Shown: positions 46,846 to 57,904, counted from the stretch's first letter. The stretch: 64,000 nt of DNA from Isoetes taiwanensis (GCA_021234155.1 JAJEKV010000035.1:2294001-2358000); one strand, 5' to 3'. Numbers and translations are program-made. The notes: generated from the sequence alone by a model not told the origin.

Positions 46846-48427
46846 TGTGACGTTCCCCTGGAATATACGGTATAAATATGTATATCCCACAGCCACATCG
46901 CCATACAACTACATAAGTAGACTTGTATACACCTAATGTGGGGGAGATGACTAAGTTATCTACATAACTTAGCGAACCTAAGGTAAGAAGCCATTTCCAC
47001 ATGGCCTCACCTTATAGGTGAACCGCCACATAGACGCACCTATGGGAGCCAAGTGGCATTCATGTAAACCCTAACATATAAAAGGCTAAACCCTAAACCC
47101 TAGCCACATTTGGCTCCACCAACCTCAGACCACCAGTTCGCGATCAGAGCTCCGACTTGAAGACCGTCTTCTACAGCCTGAGTTGCAGCAACAGAGGAGG
47201 ATCATCTTCTTCAACTACTTGCTAGAGATGGAGAACCAGGGGAGTTAGCGATAGCGCGTCAGAGGCAAGTATTTCGGATAGATTCCAGTATTGTAATAGA
47301 GCCATTCTAGAACCTATTGTCCTGAACCTGAACCCTAATCAATGAACCCTAAATATAAGTTAGATGTATGTGATTAGGATTAGTTGTTATTCTCTTTTAT
47401 TATCAAGATTATGTTGATATGATGTTGGTTGATCTCATATTTGCACCTCTTGTGTATTGGGAAGGGGAGTAGAGACTAGTAGCCACTAGTAGATGATGCT
47501 CCTAGTTTAGACCCACTAGTTCCCATTATTATGCGGCCTGTGCATAGAGCCCACCTGGCTATGGAGGCTATGGAGTGACTGAGCACCACACAATGGGGTC
47601 AGTGGCAAAGTGGAGGGAGGACCCTGCTGAGCGCGGCTACTGGGGTCCCATAGCGGGCTAGACTCATAGTCGGTCACTTCGTGTGGGCCCGGTATGGGTC
47701 CGACACTTCCTGGGTCAATGGTGTCGCCCTGACTCTCAAGAGTTGCAAGTGTCGGCTTGGCTCTTGTTTTGGGGAGTTCAGTCGGGTATGGACGTGTGTC
47801 GCCACGATCCTCTAGCCGCCCATGGAGCCACTGCACTCCGGGAGGGGGAGATGCAACCCTTCCTACCTCATCGGACCGGGGAGATGCAACCCGGAGTAGT
47901 CTCGTTGGGTGATACCATGGGATTACGTCTCCGGCAGGTTACAGTCACGTCCGAGCCTGATTTAGCCTATCTGCAAAGTATGCACAGGAGGGGCGGATGG
48001 AGTGGTCAACCCTAGCCATTGTCTATTGCCAGCCCAAGTCATTGCCATAACTCGGTCTGTTCTATCTGGGAGCCCCCAGCCGTCAGTCGACTCCCCCTTG
48101 AGTCTGAGCCCTGGGTAGGAGCCTCTATTTGATGTATTTGATGCATTCATTGTATTGTTGTATTTGATGACATGGTTAGATGGATTATCACTACCCTTCG
48201 AGGTAGTCTGTTGTTATTATTGCTAGTGCTTATGTTGTATATTTTGCTTCCGCTGACATAGGGAACCCATAGAGGACGGGACGGAATGACACCTCTGTGT
48301 CCTCTACTCGGTTGTCTGGACCCCAGACGCGAGTTAGACAGAGGGCCCATACGACGGGTGCCGTTGGATGGGGAAGGTCCTTCGATGTATACGGCGGGCT
48401 GTCGTATATAGCGCAAGGAGCGTCACA
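46846..48427 (+). repeat. 3' LTR
   Basis: Same length as the 5' LTR, with one substitution noticed (near 47951). It ends CGTCACA and is followed by the target duplicate GCAGT. The TATA box and telomere-like motif are at about 47077-47102. Confidence 0.95.
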
Positions 48428-48433
48428 GCAGTG

Positions 48434-51337
48434 ATGGCTCGTGAAAGTGATGAGGGCGACGACAACAACAATGAAGATGAATCAGGTGGGAGGAAAAAGT
48501 ATAAATGTGGTTGTTTCAAATGTAGGGGTAAATCAGTTTGTAGATCCACGTTTTACAGTCATAAAAAGCAATTTATGTTAGACAATTTAAACTTAAATGT
48601 TATAGAGGATGTTGGGCTAGAAATATCAGCAGACCATTTAGTAGAACATGCCCATGAAAGTGCTTCAGTAAGTTGAGGTAGAATCAGATGAATATGCTCT
48701 TGAGAGTTTTGGAGAACAGGAAGACTTAGAACAGGAAGACTTAGAACAGGGACTGTTTTCAAATGTTATGCTTGAGCAAGGGCTTGTACAGAAGATTCTC
48801 ATGCTAAGAGAAATATTTCAATCTAGCCATTTATCTACCAAGTACCAGGAACAAGTTTTGAAGTTGTTGTTTCCTGATATTGGGAAGCCGGTTCAACGAG
48901 TTGAAGACGCTTCCATTGGTCAACTTCTGCGGGCTTTGCCTCAAGGTTGGAATGGATTGTTAGGCGGCCAAATAGTTCCAACATCACTCTATCGACTCCA
49001 AAGTCTGCAAACTCGACCAGCAGATGATAATGGTATATTCCGTTGGCGCCTTTGTGTAGGAAGGTCAGGAGAGAGTGAACCTGAACTTCAAGTCTTTGAG
49101 CCAAGTGATGAAGACAAGTATTTTGGTAGAGGCTTACTTCATTGTGGATGCATTCGTGAAGACGGGAGCAAGATGCTTAAGCGTAATTGTTCTGCTCATG
49201 CACAACGGTGCAGCTTATGTCATCAACAACAAAATACATGATTCCACTGGATGAGGCATCGCTCCAGTATTGGCTGCAACAAGTTTTCTCAGTACCTACA
49301 TTTGCGCATGAGGGCCTTCGAGCTTGGAGGTGCAAAAATCAGTGGGATGATGAAGTGGGAATAATCAAGGAATTCTGGCATGGTGCAAAATTGAAAGAAA
49401 TAAGGGCTTTTCTAGATGAAGAGCAAGTATTTGAGCTACCAATTTGCTGTAGCAGATGCGAACATGTGTACAAAGCTTTTCCGGAGTCTCAAAGGGCACC
49501 AGAGTTAACAACTTTAGGTGATGGCTATGATTTTTGTTGCTCCAAATGACATCATCAAATCAAAGCACCAAAGAGAATTTTGTATGGGGACCCCAGAAAT
49601 ATTCTTTTACAGACTCACATGGATGGGTATACAGTTGGAGAAGGTAATGATAAGCGAAAGGTTCTGGTCATAGAGGCCATGGTCTTAAATACAAGTATGT
49701 TTTGTGATTCTATTTTACATCAAGATTATCTTAATCTCCAGTTGTTTGATTTAGGTGTTTGTTTTTTATATTTATTAATTGCAGGCCATGAAACCACTTT
49801 GCAACCTTATCCTTTCATATTTGCTCCAGAAAGTTTGTTGGGGAGCGTAAATGCATTTCAACTTGCACCTGTTCTTATGGACATTTTTTCTCGACGGTTT
49901 CATGGATGGATTTCCTGTACACTATGGAGAGGTAGTAGCTGGCCTGAGCAGGGAGTTCACCATGCGGGTTCTTTGGTTCCACCACACAGGAGATAATGTT
50001 GCACATTGTCAACTTGGTGGTTTTCGTAGCAGAGGCAAAGCGGGATGCAGAAGATGCTTAGTTTATGCTGAGCAGATGGCTCCCCGTTCTAGCGAGTATG
50101 TTTACAATAATAATCGACGTGAGCTTCGTTTTCCACCAGTCAAACGAACTGCAAAAGATACCTTCAAGCTCTTGAAAGAGGCAGGCAAGATTTCAAGCTT
50201 TCCAGTAAATGTCAAATTGCCAAGTAGGGAAGGTATTTCTCCTTCCAGTCGATTATCACTTAGATCTTTGCAAGTATAAGAGATCATTGGTGCTGATGAG
50301 TAAACAAGCAAAGTTAGGAAGCTGAGACAATGTTGATGGAATGGGACCAGTTAGCTCGTTACTTTAAGCATCGGGCATCGCCACGATGTAGTAGGAATAT
50401 TAAGCATCGGGCATGCACTAAATTAATATGGTAAACGGGAAGTAGAATAAACCTTCTGCTATTTCCGAATTTCAGGATCAGAATTTCAGGATCAGAATTT
50501 CTGCTAGATCATAAACCTTCTGCTGGATAAACATATTCAGTGTCTTTGCTTGTGTATTAACTACTTTCTAATTTCTATTTTGTAGATTTGAAGATGTGTC
50601 AAGCTTTACATTTCCGCCTGGTATAACTATTTATTGGACTCCCGAGCTTTTATATGAGAAAATTCGGGATAACAACAATAGCCAACGGAAGTATATCAAG
50701 CGAAAAATTCAACAGTCGCATGCTGATGACGACGAGGTATCTTCACAGCCTCGAGATGAAGATCATGGTATTATTTGCTTTATTATTTGCTTTTTTCTTT
50801 TGAGTTTATGCTTTTGTTGCGCAGGAAAGGATGGTCCATCACTACAGAAGACTATTGAGTCATCAGAAACTCTAGGACGAATTTTCAGCAAGCAAGAGTG
50901 GCGCATCCAACAGAAAAACACGGATATTGGAGCAACTAGATGTGTCACAGGTAAATATTAGGGTTTGTGATCTACTTTATTTGCTTTATGTTCTTTTGAT
51001 TTTATGCTTTTTGTTGAGCAGAGAAGTATGATCCATCACTACAGAAGACTAGCGAGTCATCAAAAACTCTAGGACGAATTTTCAGCAAGCAAGACTCGTG
51101 CATCCAACAGAAAAACACAGCCACAGGTAAATATTATAGAATGTTGGGTTTGTCTATCTTAGGAGTTAAAAGTTTAAGGCTGATGTATATTTAACATTTT
51201 TTTTAGATAATCCTCCATTGAAGAGGATAAGGAAAGTCAGTGCAAAGCTTGCGGAAAATAAAGCTATTCAACAAGAGCTTCGCGCAAAAGGAGTACCACA
51301 TAAGATGTTTCGATCAAATGCGAACATTTTGGAATAA
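48434..51337 (+). pseudogene. CACTA-type transposase-like gene, degenerate
   Basis: Starts ATG at 48434, immediately after the LTR target duplication. The N-terminus is acidic, followed by a Cys-rich finger-like block (CGCFKCRGKSVCRSTFYSHK). Middle: CCSRCEHVYKAFP, then YGDPRNILLQTHMDGYTVG. Later: FMDGFPVHYGEVVAG, LWFHHTGDNVAHCQLGGF and RGKAGCRRC, consistent with a TNP2-like transposase region. Introns are likely at 49695-49785, 50278-50585, 50768-50824, 50951-51021 and 51127-51206; the last exon (51207-51337) ends TAA. Lesions: frameshifts near 48670, 49225 and about 49850, and an in-frame TGA at 49547. The family assignment rests on location within CACTA ends and overall layout, because no DDE triad is readable. 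Confidence 0.6.
50825..51126 (+). repeat. Tandemly duplicated exon with its intron
   Basis: Exon 50825-50950 (PSLQKTIESSETLGRIFSKQ) and exon 51022-51126 are near copies (shared CCATCACTACAGAAGACTA, ATTTTCAGCAAGCAAGA and CATCCAACAGAAAAACAC). Each is preceded by a similar intron end (TTTATGCTTTTTGTTG-GCAG) and followed by CACAG/GTAAATATTA. Confidence 0.85.
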
Positions 51338-51786
51338 TTTGCAAAAATTTACTTGCAACTTTGTGTTTAGTCCAAATAATTTCAGAAATTTAATACTGTT
51401 GTTTAAAAATTGAAAAGTTACATACTTTAGTTCAGAAGGTTTTTATTGTTCTGTTTAGATCAGAAATTTTCAGAAATGAAATGATGGGGTGAACTTGTCG
51501 GAATTGCACGGATAATGGATGGATAATAAAGTAGAAATTGGATGGTGAATTGATGATGAACATATGGAGAATAGTAGGGGAAATTTTGATGGTAAATTAC
51601 AGGTGAATGAAGGGTGAATTCAGTCCAAAATTCACCATCAAGTCTCCAGGTTTCACTGCTCATTCTCCATTTTTTAAGGTGAAATTTTCCCTTATGGTAA
51701 AGGTGATCTCTGGGTGAATACATGGCGAATTGAAGGTAAATTTTCCCTTAATTTCCCATTTGGAGAAGCAGAATTTTTTTGTAGTG

Positions 51787-51910
51787 AAAGAGCTCCTCCA
51801 GCTGCTTTCCTACAATCTTGTGTTGTGGTGCCTGATAGCACCATTAGTGCCAACAGAAGAACAACAGTTGAAATGTTGAACATACTTTGAAATGTTGAAA
51901 CACTGGACAT
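51787..51910 (-). pseudogene. Hevein-domain receptor-like kinase, 5' part (signal peptide and start of hevein 1)
   Basis: From ATG at 51910 on the minus strand: MSSVSTFQSMFNIS, a hydrophobic core (TVVLLLALMVLSG), then TTQDCRKAAGGAL. It is homologous to the start of the double-hevein gene at 6347 (shared STFQSM and QDC-KA-GG). It ends at the CACTA insertion; the frame continues exactly at 44048. With the 3' part it completes an eight-cysteine hevein domain. The leader above 51910 also resembles that of the 6.3-kb gene. Confidence 0.85.
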
Positions 51911-51964
51911 GCTTTAGTAATGCAGAAACTAAGAACCCAGCCTATGCCTTTAGTATTGACATTA

Positions 51965-52340
51965 CATGAACAAGATAGCTAAGCAACGCATAATTTTTTG
52001 GTTCAACAACACTATAGCCATGATTGCCCAATAGAAAATACTCAGCACAGATAGGATAGGATATGACATGATTCTTGGCGTATGAAACTGCAACAATAAG
52101 ATATTGTGATTACTTACTGCCATGTGATGTGGCGAACTGAGTTTCTTGGCGACAACAAACAGCAATTTACCCACCGTTCTCTCCAGTTCGTTCACGAAGG
52201 AGCCATGTGATAATCTATCCGAGCTGAGTATTTTCTTTTGGGCAATCGTGTGTTATCCTGGTGTTTTTAAGAAAAAAAAATTCGTTGTATCTAATACCTC
52301 CAACAACCGTACGATGGCCTGATAATCGATGCGTAGGACG
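51965..52340 (-). repeat. 5' flank of hevein kinase, shared with the chitinase inverted repeat
   Basis: Homologous to about 36440-36605 (and its inverted copy at 35640-35800), sharing AGTTCGTTC, GCCATGTGATA, CTATCCGAGCTGA, TATTTTCT, CAATCGTG and TTCGTTGTATCTAATACCTC. It also has internal inverted symmetry: the AGAAAATACTCAGC stretch at 52033-52046 is repeated in reverse near 52221-52240. It is promoter-proximal DNA of two hevein loci. Confidence 0.75.
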
Positions 52341-52435
52341 GCACGAACATTCAAAACAGTAAACAGAAAACAGCAATTTACCGGCGGCATTCAGAGTTTA
52401 CTTCCTGCAATTAAATCTAGTGGTTCTTTGAATCT

Positions 52436-52575
52436 ATAAGAGCAACAAATCCTTGGAATAGTATGTCTTGTTGAAACTTTCAAAACAAGTTAGCATGACC
52501 TCAATTAAAAAGACCTTGTAACACGATGCATTACATTTGAAAGCAAGTGCATGCAAAGCATGCAAATTATGGTTC
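52436..52575 (-). repeat. Dispersed repeat block c, partial copy
   Basis: Reverse complement of part of 2100-2225 / 5355-5485, including AATGCATCGTGT and GAAAGCAAGTGCATGCAAAG in plus orientation here. Confidence 0.8.
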
Positions 52576-53740
52576 ATGGTATAAGGGTAATCCCCTTTTT
52601 TTTGTGTGGCTTTAGCGGGATAGTTCTCCACACATTCACATCTTTTTGGGTTGCCCCTAGGGGGGCAAACCCTTGTTTAGGTGGGTTTGTGGCATATCCA
52701 AGTATATGCCGGCATATGCTTAGGATATGCTAATGACTGCTCAAAACTGCCTGTTGCCAGTAAACTGGCGGTCAGCTCTGTTTCTGGCTGGTGCTGTTCG
52801 AACCGCCTAACCGGCATCGGCATGAAGCTTGATGCTGTGGGTTTAGGCCATGCACATTTTCCAGTTTCTGATGGTAGTTATGGCGTTTGCAGTACTCGGA
52901 AGTCCATTGTTATTTTGGCACTCCGCAGATCGTGGTATGCCTCCTGTTGAGACATTTGAACTCTATAATGTCAGTCGGAGAGCCTTGGTTCCTACCCGCT
53001 GCAGTAGAGAAGATTCAAACGGAGGTGTTCAAAGATCATGGATGGACTTGAACGACGCCAAAGCAGATTCCTATGCAGGATTGTCTACAGTTGGCACTGC
53101 TTCCAATGACTATAAATGAGGTCAGTATTCTGCTTTATCTTGGTTATAATGCTGAAGGCAATGGCAACGGGTTGTTACTTGCATGTGGCAGGTTTATTAC
53201 AGATAGGCATGGGGTTTACTATGGCTGTTGGATTTGCATTCGCATCTCACCTTCATTTTAAGAAAGGTGATATAGGTTTTGAAGTTTTGATTGTTTATCT
53301 GCCCCCTTTTCATTAAGATCATTTCAATTACGTGTCTATAGGTGCTCCTATGCGTACTGTGATTTTGAAGCAATATGAAGCATCAATATGTTCAAATATA
53401 TCGGATACTTCAACGATGGAAAACACCATATTAAAGCCATCTGAGCTAGATATAGAGGGGTCTTCAGGTCATCAAACAGAGCTAGCTGCACCAAGGATAG
53501 AAAATGCAAAAAGTCTGCTTCAACACCAAGTACATGCAGGTCACGTTTCTTTTCCAATTGGGGAGGTGAATGGTGATGTTGTCTGTGCTGCACACCTAAT
53601 CCCTCGCTTTTGCTCCGGCGTAGGGAGATCTCACCCAAATCCTTCTCATCGTGGAAGCAGCAGTGGTTTGGCAAAGATGGCACAACCTGTCCCGGCGGAT
53701 TCGTTTCCTTTTGGTAAAGATTTGTAAGTTTTGGCAGCAA
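52576..53740 (+). other. Unrecognised ORFs with possible exons
   Basis: Plus-strand frames include two hydrophobic stretches (FQFLMVVMAFAVLGSPLLF near 52.86 kb; GLLQIGMGFTMAVGFAFA near 53.2 kb) and a hydrophilic part at 53340-53727 preceded by a TGTCTATAG acceptor. They suggest a decayed membrane-protein gene, but I recognise no family and frames change between blocks. It could be a captured fragment like those at 22-27 kb. Confidence 0.3.
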
Positions 53741-55410
53741 CTTTACGTGTCTCTTAATATGTTGGATTTTATATATTTACATGTCTCTTAGTATTTAAGA
53801 GCATTCTCTCATTCCGCACATGGGTTTCAAGAAGTAGCACGGGCATTTCTTTTGAGCATCCTCCCTACATTTATGCTGACCATTTTCTTCTTTGGCAAAG
53901 AGGTGATTTAGAATCAATCAGATTCGTAAGTTTTGACAACAGCTTTGCATTAGTTAGACTTGAAGCATTAACATTTTGGTTTTGGGTCCGCTTTTGCAGC
54001 TACAACATCAGATGCGTTCTTCTTGATTGAGAGACATGTGGTCAACATTGCAGCATGCAATGGATGGAGTCAATATCAGGTTGAAGAATTAGTTTATGCA
54101 GCATATACAAAGCAGTCTTCAAGTTCATCCAGATCGGTTTAGTGGAGCCAAAGGTTTGTGCATTTTGTCCCATTGCATGTAAGTCTCCTCTATGGGTGCT
54201 AATCTGCAGATTGAAACTCTGAATTAGTAGTTCATCTTTCTTCAGTTGTGCATTTCTTTATTTTCATTTGGGGTAACAATGGCAACTGCAAAAGCGTTTT
54301 GCACCCTCAACTTTAATATGGTACTTCTAGAGCTGCCATTTAGTCATTGCTTCTTCGGTGCCTTCATCATGGAGGTATCTCATCTTTTGCCTTTGAAGAA
54401 CCCTTTGGTGATGGTTCAGAATCTGTGCATGTAACAGATATATTCACAGACCTGTGACTACACCGTCTAACCAGATAGGAAACATAGAAATCCTGCATGC
54501 TTTTTATCCGGATAGCTTCTTGCCCAAAGCATACCGACCTCTGAAGCTAAAATGCCGGAAGAAACGGAGGATGCATTTGAAAAAAAAATGGACGGAAGTT
54601 TTGCTCTCAAATCTCGGCTCCCAAGCATCGTGCTTCACACACTAAACCAGAAAAGACAAATAAGGGAGAATGAAAGAGCCAGAGGATAAAATGCATTACC
54701 ATAGTATAACAAAAAGAAGCTGGAAAAAATGCCTTTCAGGAAATATCCTCTTACAGAAATCTACCTGCAAGCATTGAGAAACGTGACTCCTGAGCATTTT
54801 ACCTACTCCATAAACCACAATGAAGATCCGCATACCTACATTGAAACACACTGGAAGAACACGTCGAGAAGAAAAAAAAAAAAAAAAGAGAACAGATGCT
54901 CTAAACCGTAAATCGAGATTTGCATACCTGGTTTGATCAGATTCCGTAGCATGCATAGGGTGGAAAAACCGTCAGCAAAACTCACAGAAACTTTCTTTCC
55001 CATTCCAAGCCGCTCAATAGAAAACTTAATGCCGCTCCATTTGCCTCAAGCTCCAGACCCGCTACTCACAACATGCCTGAATGGGAAAATGGAAATGCTG
55101 CTATTATAACGTATCCCAAACCTCGCTAAGAATCTTAATATCCAGGAGATATAATGCTAAGAATCATTGTTAAGAAAATGGGAAAAATGAAACAGGAGGG
55201 ACGATTGCGGAAGAAAAAAATTTGGACTCAAAGATGCACTCGCGCTGAAAGACGCATGCATGATAGATCAAAATAGGGATTTTCAGAAGGATTTTTAAAA
55301 GCTAAAGAAATACAAGGCAGCAAGCCAAGGCCAGCCGTGTTAAAGCAAAGGAAGTAGACGAAATAAAGGACTGAAATCTACCTAGTTTTGCTGAAATTGC
55401 TGAAGAAACT
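53741..55410. other. Intergenic DNA, no gene recognised
   Basis: Short open frames only. An A15 run lies at about 54870-54888. Confidence 0.45.
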
Positions 55411-55414
55411 TGCT

Positions 55415-55735
55415 GAAAACTTGTCCTGCCAAATCGGCTCCCTGGCACAAAGTCTGATGTTATCCTCTGCAAAAAAGGGTAGAACAGGGTCGGATTAGAG
55501 AATAGAGAGCAGCAAAAATCAATGTAAAAAAAAGGGCAAGAATCATACTCGATTGCTACAGGTCGATTGTTGAAAACTTGTCCTGCCCTTTTGATGCTTC
55601 CAAACCGGCTCCCTCGCACAAACTCTTTTGACGTTATCCCTCTGCACAAAAGGGTAGAACAGGTCGGATCAAAGAATAGAGAGCACAAAAAATGAGCAAG
55701 AATCATACTCGCCTTGCTATAGCTCGATTGCTACA
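55415..55735. repeat. Tandem duplication, about 160-bp period
   Basis: Two copies share TGTCCTGCC, CGGCTCCCT-GCACAAA, AAAAGGGTAGAACAGG, GAATAGAGAGCA and AAGAATCATACTCG. Confidence 0.85.
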
Positions 55736-57437
55736 GCTCCAACTCGCTTCAAGCTCTCTTAGCCGAATGCAGAAACCATCTTCTTTTCTACCAGCTTCTG
55801 CATGCGTCTCCAAGCTCCAAGAATCGAATCGAAGCCATTTTGCTAGTCCGATCAATGCTCTGAGTGAAAAAAAATGCAATAGAGGGATGCGTTATGCAAA
55901 CTGGAAAGAGCAGAATAGAAGGAAGCATAGTGAAAACCCTAACCCGAGTGCTTCCTCAGCCGGAAAAAGAATACGATAACACAAAAAATGAAACATGAAG
56001 ACTCGCCGGAAAAAGCGTTACATCCGGCGGCCAAAAAGGGGATACCGGCATCATCCAAAACCCCCAAAAACTTTTTAAGTAAGTAGATGTAACTTACTAC
56101 GTGCTGTTCAATGCAGAAAGCAGCTTAAAATTGCATCCACCGAGTACAAAGGTGAAGGAGAGGATACAAGAGGATGAAGCAAAAAGGCCAACTAAAAGGT
56201 AGTTATTTTGTTAGGGGCAGGATTATTTGCAGGCCCTTTAATACATGCAATACGTGACTTCTGGAAAGCAAGCACATTGATAGCCACTTCAATGGCACAC
56301 ATTCTGTAAATCCATATCTTCAATCCTCTACGTAGAGCAGGAAAATACATCTGTGGCCTATTCTAAGGTATGAAATACCTTAATATTTTAACCCCTTCTT
56401 TTGACCTTGGATATGGAGCAATAACCATGAAAAATACGCTTTGATTAGGGAATTTTTCTTGCCATTGTTGTTATGTTATGTATAAACTGAATGCATTTTC
56501 TCATTTGACGATGTTACAGTGCGTATGTTTCTCAGCTGTAGCTGTATGTTATTACAATTACATTTTCGGAAAGAAACTTATTGTAGCCAGATGCAGTTAC
56601 CAGTTACGATTCATGGTAACTGGTATGAAATAGTTTACCAATGTAGAAAACAAGACAATTCAAATAAATTTCTTCTATTTCTATTACCAACCTGCCATGT
56701 ATGCAGCAAAAGATAGTGATATTTGTAGGTTATTATTATTTATGACAGTCATATTGTGATGCCTTGCTACAGCAATGATACTCAATACGGAGTTGATTGA
56801 TCCTACCAAAGAGCATGTTGTCATGCCTACATGCAAATGTCTTAAAATATCTAACTGAGATGTTAGGTTGCCCATGACCACCAAGTATAATTGCACTCAT
56901 AATATTCAATTTAATTCCAATTATATAGGTTCCCACATATTCTTCATGCAAAACATGGAGATTTTACTCATATTGAGATGCAGATTTTACTCATGGCATG
57001 GGATGTGCTGTCTTGCACATGGACACTATGCAAGATACACGGAGTCTAATGGGAACTTTTTATATCATGTTATTGAGTTGCCCTTTTTCTTTTTGGTTGG
57101 AAGTCAAGCCAAGTAGAATAGAAAGTGAAGAAAGAAAGAACTCAAAGTTGTTTCTTTCAACATTTATTGCATACATATCTATTCTCCAATTTACAAAGCT
57201 ATTTTGTATTGAATGCTATTTCGATTTTGACATTATGCTTCTAGCATACAACGGCAAGTCACAAACCATTAAGTTCATTTAACATTTGCAAAGGTATTTT
57301 GTATTGAATGCTATTTCGAATTTGTGTTTTCCCCCTTTAACATTGTGTAACATGAAGAAGAGCTATGTTTCTTTTCAATGTTGTTAAACCTTTAGAAAGT
57401 CATTGCGACCAAAACATTTACAAGGTCCCAACTTAAC
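55736..57437. other. Intergenic DNA, no gene recognised
   Basis: A 95-codon plus-strand frame at 55692-55979 is Ser/Arg-rich without a known domain. The block GGCATCATCCAAAACCCCCA at about 56047-56066, leading into AAAACTTTTT, resembles (inverted) 13787-13812 and may mark a shared repeat. Confidence 0.4.
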
Positions 57438-57464
57438 CCCAGCAACGCTGGGCACCATTACTAG
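57438..57464 (+). mobile_element. Helitron-like 3' terminus, plus orientation
   Basis: Hairpin CCCAGC-AAC-GCTGGG, then CACCATTA and CTAG with a flanking T. The terminal ACCATTACTAG matches the terminus at 8035 in reverse. Confidence 0.65.
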
Positions 57465-57474
57465 TTAAGGATTA

Positions 57475-57504
57475 CTAGTAAACGTGTGCCCGGCGTTGCC
57501 GGGC
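57475..57504 (-). mobile_element. Helitron-like 3' terminus, minus orientation
   Basis: On the minus strand: GCCCGGC-3 nt-GCCGGGC hairpin, ACACGTTTA, CTAG, flanking T. Only 10 bp separate it from the opposite-facing terminus at 57464, so two elements abut tail to tail. Confidence 0.65.
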
Positions 57505-57904
57505 ATAATGTCCTAGCATATGTTTTTACTCGCCTTTAACGTCCATATGTGCCAACTTCGACAACATCGCATGTTGATATTGATATGCAACCCCCTCCCT
57601 GATGTGGCATATATCTCATCCCTTTATTTGTAGATTTGATGGTTTGGATCTGGACCACGTCAGGTGGGGGACTGTAAAATGAAGATGTCTCGGAGGAAAG
57701 ACCTCTGGCAACATATATCGGCTTGCAACAGAACCCAATGAACCAGCGGTCAGATCTGCAAAGCTGGAATCATCTCAGCAAACTTTGCCCTTTGCTACAA
57801 CGACAAAGTAAGAGACCTCTGCCATAGTGATGCAGAACCAAGTTGCAGATTTCGTTACATATCAATTAGTGTAGTGTTGTTTAAATGATGATGCCCACCG
57901 TAAC

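Larger units (their letters stand above)
44909..48432 (+). mobile_element. Complete non-autonomous LTR retrotransposon with GCAGT target duplication
   Basis: Two 1582-bp LTRs (44914-46495 and 46846-48427) flank only 350 bp of internal DNA with no coding capacity. The ends are TGTGACG...CGTCACA. A 5-bp target duplication GCAGT lies at 44909-44913 and 48428-48432. The primer binding site TGGTATCAGAGC (initiator Met tRNA) follows the 5' LTR and a polypurine tract precedes the 3' LTR. No gag or pol is present, so it must have been mobilised in trans (TRIM/LARD-like, with unusually long LTRs for so short an interior). It landed just upstream of the CACTA transposase start codon. Confidence 0.95.
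44049..51786 (+). mobile_element. CACTA (EnSpm) DNA transposon inserted in the hevein kinase gene
   Basis: Left end CACTAGAAAAAAAATAAG, right end (reverse complement) CACTACAAAAAAATTCTG, both leading to CTTCTCC or ATTCTCC. Subterminal ATTCTCCA / TGGAGAAT motifs recur at both ends (for example 44089-44097, 44121-44128, 51564-51571, 51661-51669), a CACTA hallmark. The flanks are AAAG on both sides (44045-44048 and 51787-51790). Excising the element plus one AAAG gives an in-frame GGA-GCT-CTT-TGT junction that completes the hevein domain. Without the nested LTR element it is about 4.2 kb and carries one plus-strand transposase-like gene. Confidence 0.85.
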
